Assembly (NCBI RefSeq): GCF_002272925.1
Contig: NZ_MLAR01000016.1
Location: forward strand, 1-34,720
Length of the DNA: 34,720 nucleotides
Source: Helicobacter sp. 13S00401-1
GTDB lineage: Bacteria > Campylobacterota > Campylobacteria > Campylobacterales > Helicobacteraceae
Direction: 5' to 3'
Positions 31,995 to 34,720 of this stretch are shown here, piece after piece. Below the pieces are notes generated by a model that saw nothing but the letters and a program-made list of their open reading frames with translations, was not told the DNA's origin and did not search any database. Positions within the stretch are counted from its first letter, which is position 1; each line of letters begins with the position of its first letter. The position numbers and the translations under genes are program-made.

Positions 31995-33441
31995 CTTCTA
32001 TCCTTACAATATCATCTTCACCTAAGTACTCTCCAACTTGAACTTCAATTATAACTAAATCTATCTTGCCCATATTTGATAATCTATGCACTTTTCCCAT
32101 AGGGATGTAGGTTGATTGATTAGGTGCTAGAAACATTTCTTCATGTTCAATTTGCACTAGGGCACTTCCACTTACTACTATCCAGTGCTCATTTCTATGG
32201 CTATGTTTTTGAAGGCTTAGTCTTTCTCCAGGTTTTACTATGATGCTTTTTAGTTTAAATCTGGAATCTTCTAAAAGAACAGAGTAACTCCCCCAAGGCC
32301 TATGTACAGTAGAGTGGCAAAAAGTAAGGTCTTTGTTAGACTTACTAAGCTTAGAGACTATCTCTTTTACCTCTTGACTTTCTCCTTTTTTGGCGATTAA
32401 TAATGCATCATTAGTATCTATAACTATAAAGTCTTTTAGCCCTATAGTAGCTACAAGTTTGTGAGAAAGGATAAAGTTAGAATCTGAGTTAATAGCTTCA
32501 AGAGTTGTATTAGTCGCTGTGTTATTAGTATCTTTTTTCCATTCATTACTTAAAGAATCAAAACTCCCTACATCACTCCAGTTAAAATTAGATTCTACTA
32601 AGTAAAGATTTTTGCTTTTTTCCATGATGGCGTAGTCTATGCTTAGATCTTTTAGCTTATGGCTTGCTTTTTCATCTAGTCTTATAAAGTTTGCTTCTTT
32701 AAGACTAGTTTTTAAAACCTTAAAGCACTCTTCTAGCATGTCTTTACAGTAAAGCTTTGCTTCTTTTATAAGTGTGCTTGCCCTAAAACAAAACATACCA
32801 CTGTTCCAGTAGTACTTAGCCTCTTTTATATAGTTTTTTGCCACTTCAAGACTAGGTTTTTCATGAAAACTTTTTACCTTTAGGCCAGTTAAGTCTTTTT
32901 CTTTAGAATCTTTTAGCACTTCTATATAGCCATAGCCAGTATTTGGCTCACTTGGAGTTATACCAAAGGTGGCTATAAAGCCTTTATCAGCTATAGTATA
33001 AGCCTTTTTAACGCACTCTATATACTCTTTTTCATCCTTTATTAAGTGGTCACTTGGTAAGGCTAGGATTATGTCATCATTAGCTTTTATATACTCTAAG
33101 TCATCTAAAGATTCTAAGTTTTTATAGATGCTTAGAGCTTGGAAAAGTAGGGCAGGGGCTGTGTTTTTAGACACGCTTTCAAGTAAAAAAGTATCTATAC
33201 TAACGCCAGTTTTTTTAGCTTCATTAAGTGCTAAAAAGTAGTGCTTATCATTAGTCACTATAGATATGGATGAAGGTTTATCTTTAAAGAAGGTATCTTT
33301 TAAAAGGGGTGCATTTCGTTTTAGGGTTAACTCAAAAAGTGAGCCTTCTTTTAAAAGGTTGGCAAACTGCTTTGGCATTATCGTTCGTGAGAGTGGCCAA
33401 AGTCTAGTGCCAGCCCCGCCACAGAGTATGGAAACTATCAT
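31978..33441 (-). CDS. manC: Mannose-1-phosphate guanylyltransferase / mannose-6-phosphate isomerase
   Basis: A bifunctional enzyme that makes GDP-mannose, a precursor of GDP-fucose for Lewis-type and O-antigen sugars. The N-terminal transferase shows GGAGTRLWPLSR at about 8-19 and PKQF just after; FEKP-type sequence FHEKPSLEVAK near 192 is also typical. A cupin domain fills the C-terminal 110 residues (RPWGSY, KPGERLSLQKHSHRNEHW). The ATG at 33441, with AAGGA upstream, is preferred over an in-frame TTG one codon earlier. The end overlaps the next gene by 17 bases. H. pylori has the same enzyme (HP0043). Confidence 0.93.
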   Translation of the reverse strand: MIVSILCGGAGTRLWPLSRTIMPKQFANLLKEGSLFELTLKRNAPLLKDTFFKDKPSSISIVTNDKHYFLALNEAKKTGVSIDTFLLESVSKNTAPALLFQALSIYKNLESLDDLEYIKANDDIILALPSDHLIKDEKEYIECVKKAYTIADKGFIATFGITPSEPNTGYGYIEVLKDSKEKDLTGLKVKSFHEKPSLEVAKNYIKEAKYYWNSGMFCFRASTLIKEAKLYCKDMLEECFKVLKTSLKEANFIRLDEKASHKLKDLSIDYAIMEKSKNLYLVESNFNWSDVGSFDSLSNEWKKDTNNTATNTTLEAINSDSNFILSHKLVATIGLKDFIVIDTNDALLIAKKGESQEVKEIVSKLSKSNKDLTFCHSTVHRPWGSYSVLLEDSRFKLKSIIVKPGERLSLQKHSHRNEHWIVVSGSALVQIEHEEMFLAPNQSTYIPMGKVHRLSNMGKIDLVIIEVQVGEYLGEDDIVRIEDDYKR

Positions 33442-33547
33442 CAAGGAATCCTTATGTTTTTATATCTAAATTATACAAAGTTACATGGATAATAAATCCT
33501 CCAAGCTATGCTAATCTTTCCATAAAGCATATAAATAAGGGAGAATT

Positions 33548-34339
33548 ATGAGTTTTGTCATACTACTAGCTCCAAGTGAGGAAAAACTTTCTAGCACTAA
33601 AGTGATAAGTTTAGAAGACTTAGAAGTAGAAGAGATATTTGGCTTTTTAAAAGAGCTTTATCTAGGTGAAAGGCTTTTTTCTTATAGACTTGGTGTTTAT
33701 AAGGAGTTTTTAGATGATGTTAGGGAGTGTATATTTAAGCAAGACTTAAAGTTGCTAAAAAAGCTTACTGGAAAAAGTAGTTTTAGCGATAGTGCTATGG
33801 AAGAGTTAGTTAGCTCTTTAAACTTGCACTTAGAAAAGGCAGTTTGTCGTTATAAAGGAGTAGCATTTAAAGCACTTGATTATAAAAGCTTACCCATAGA
33901 TTCAAAGCAGTATATAGATGCTAATGTTTTAATCTTTAGTAACCTTTTTGGTGTAGTGCGCGCAAGTGATAATCTTCCTTATTATAAGCTCATTCAAAAT
34001 GCAAGCTTACTTAAAAAGATCTATAAACCTTACTTAGATACTATGTTAAAAGAGGGCTTAGAGTGTGAGTTTGTAATAGATCTAAGGGCTAGTATTTATA
34101 GAGGTCTTTTTACTCCTAAGGGGCTTTTAGTGAGTTTTAACTTTTATAAAGATTCTAAGCCTGTAAGTCACTACTCTAAGCATTTTAGGGGGCTTCTTTT
34201 AAGGCTTTTAAGCCTTGAAAAGATAACTTCACTTTCTTCTTTAGATAAGTTTTTAGAATCTTTAGATTCTAAGATCTGTTTTTTAAGTAAGGAGAGCATG
34301 AAAGATGAGATTATCTATAACTTTGAAGTTAGACCTTAG
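33548..34339 (+). CDS. yaaA: YaaA-family peroxide stress protein
   Basis: A 263-residue DUF328/YaaA protein. In E. coli YaaA lowers intracellular iron during hydrogen peroxide stress and binds DNA. Family blocks: LLAPSEEKL at 6-14, RYKGVAFKALDY near 101-112, FSNLFGVVRASDNLPYYKL near 130-148, and VIDLRASIYRG near 180-190. AGGGAGA is a strong ribosome site. It is transcribed away from manC across a 106-base gap. It ends about 115 bases before an AGAATCT hairpin. Confidence 0.85.
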   Translation: MSFVILLAPSEEKLSSTKVISLEDLEVEEIFGFLKELYLGERLFSYRLGVYKEFLDDVRECIFKQDLKLLKKLTGKSSFSDSAMEELVSSLNLHLEKAVCRYKGVAFKALDYKSLPIDSKQYIDANVLIFSNLFGVVRASDNLPYYKLIQNASLLKKIYKPYLDTMLKEGLECEFVIDLRASIYRGLFTPKGLLVSFNFYKDSKPVSHYSKHFRGLLLRLLSLEKITSLSSLDKFLESLDSKICFLSKESMKDEIIYNFEVRP

Positions 34340-34367
34340 ATAAAACTTTACTTAAAAATTAAAAAGC

Positions 34368-34436
34368 TTATTTTACATTAAAGCTTGCGTATCTTAATGT
34401 TGTCATCAACACTAGGATAAATGTAGTAAGTAGCAT
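34368..34436 (-). CDS. Small hydrophobic reading frame or gene remnant
   Basis: ATG to TAA encodes 22 residues, MLLTTFILVLMTTLRYASFN plus VK, a single hydrophobic segment with a basic end. The same frame is open 9 codons further upstream (ILSLKLETA) to a TAG created by the AGATTCT arm of the hairpin at 34455-34483. It looks like the last membrane helix of a lost transporter, or a tiny membrane peptide. The ribosome site is poor and no homologue is recognised. Confidence 0.25.
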   Translation of the reverse strand: MLLTTFILVLMTTLRYASFNVK

Positions 34437-34454
34437 GGCAGTCTCAAGCTTTAA

Positions 34455-34483
34455 AGATAGAATCTAAACCCCAGATTCTATCT
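34455..34483. terminator. 11-bp hairpin of AGAATCT inverted pair between yaaA and the receptor gene
   Basis: AGATAGAATCT (34455-34465), loop AAACCCC, then AGATTCTATCT (34473-34483). It lies between convergent genes and is followed on the plus strand by a long C/T tract, so it may end transcription from yaaA. Confidence 0.65.
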
Positions 34484-34556
34484 CTTCTCTTTCCCTTTTC
34501 CTATCTCCAATCTCTCTCTTCTTATCCCTTTCTCTTATCTTCCCTTCCTTTACCCT
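34471..34556 (+). repeat. Pyrimidine-rich tract of about 85 bases
   Basis: Nearly all bases are C or T, with few A and almost no G. The other strand is a purine tract between the receptor gene and its hairpin. No codon structure is seen. Such tracts can form triplex DNA or slow polymerases; here it may simply be terminator-associated. Confidence 0.6.
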
Positions 34557-34591
34557 AAAAAGAACAAGTTTCACACCTTATTTATCACTTC

Positions 34592-34720
34592 TCACACCTT
34601 CTTCCTATTAGCATCACTCATTATCTCATCTGCTATATGAGTTACATTACTAGATATCTTAGTAGCATCATCAGCTATATTTACATTACCTTGAGTAGAT
34701 TGTTCTAATAAAGATATAGC
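34592..34720 (-). CDS. Methyl-accepting chemotaxis protein, C-terminal fragment
   Basis: The last 42 codons of a receptor gene that continues beyond the window. The reading frame ends AISLLEQSTQGNVNIADDA, then a helix with ISSNVTHIADEIM and the tail DANRKKV before TGA. The LEQSTQxN pattern is the usual end of the receptor signalling helix bundle, which contacts CheA and CheW. The final codons AAG-GTG-TGA are repeated 22 bases downstream (34570-34578) out of frame, a small duplication. The receptor's ligand cannot be told from this part. Confidence 0.8.
   Translation of the reverse strand, partial: AISLLEQSTQGNVNIADDATKISSNVTHIADEIMSDANRKKV

Overview
The window looks like chromosomal DNA of a member of the Campylobacterota, most likely a Helicobacter other than H. 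pylori. The sequence is AT-rich and densely coded. The run lepB, M50 peptidase, rpiB, small coiled-coil protein, apt, DedA protein, pepA, ychF matches the order I recall for H. pylori (HP0576 down to HP0569). A nifS-nifU pair, a flgK of the H. pylori length with a sigma-54 promoter, and a Helicobacter-style outer-membrane protein ending in Phe agree with this. No tRNA, rRNA, insertion sequence, prophage or CRISPR array was seen.

Layout. 1-1330: a gene-poor start, a T14 tract, a palindrome, then a GRDP-like protein with a tail of repeated Cys-Lys-Ser units. 1314-4678 (minus): flgK, a lipoprotein and a tRNA CCA-adding-type enzyme, read from a sigma-54 promoter. 4911-12439 (plus): the conserved housekeeping block (signal peptidase, purine salvage, aminopeptidase, YchF), then a WecA/MraY-family transferase. 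12456-18037: a DUF721-like gene divergent from a tiny lipoprotein, two tandem FUSC membrane proteins and a TIGR02757 protein. 18127-20278: iron-sulfur cluster assembly (nifS, nifU). 20643-23413 (minus): two MHS-family transporters, the first broken by a one-base frameshift. 23414-25919: a long structured intergenic region, a large outer-membrane barrel and a YceI protein. 25989-33441 (minus): an outer-membrane protein, a Tat-exported amidohydrolase, ruvA, a TerB/degenerate-J protein, two uncharacterised redox-type proteins and manC. 33548-34720: yaaA (plus) and the last 42 codons of a chemotaxis receptor (minus).

The most interesting signal is not a gene. The 7-mer AGAATCT (reverse complement AGATTCT) occurs about 75 times by hand count, roughly ten times the number expected from base composition. 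It lies in several reading frames, and it forms inverted pairs that build hairpins between genes (338-355, 20301-20335, 20472-20487, 25945-25979, 34455-34483). This is how DNA-uptake sequences are arranged in Pasteurellaceae and Neisseria, and I know of no such element in Helicobacter. Other notable points are the Cys-repeat protein, the frameshifted transporter beside its intact paralogue, the unannotated 40-residue lipoprotein and possible small RNAs upstream of the porin and beside the transporter pseudogene.
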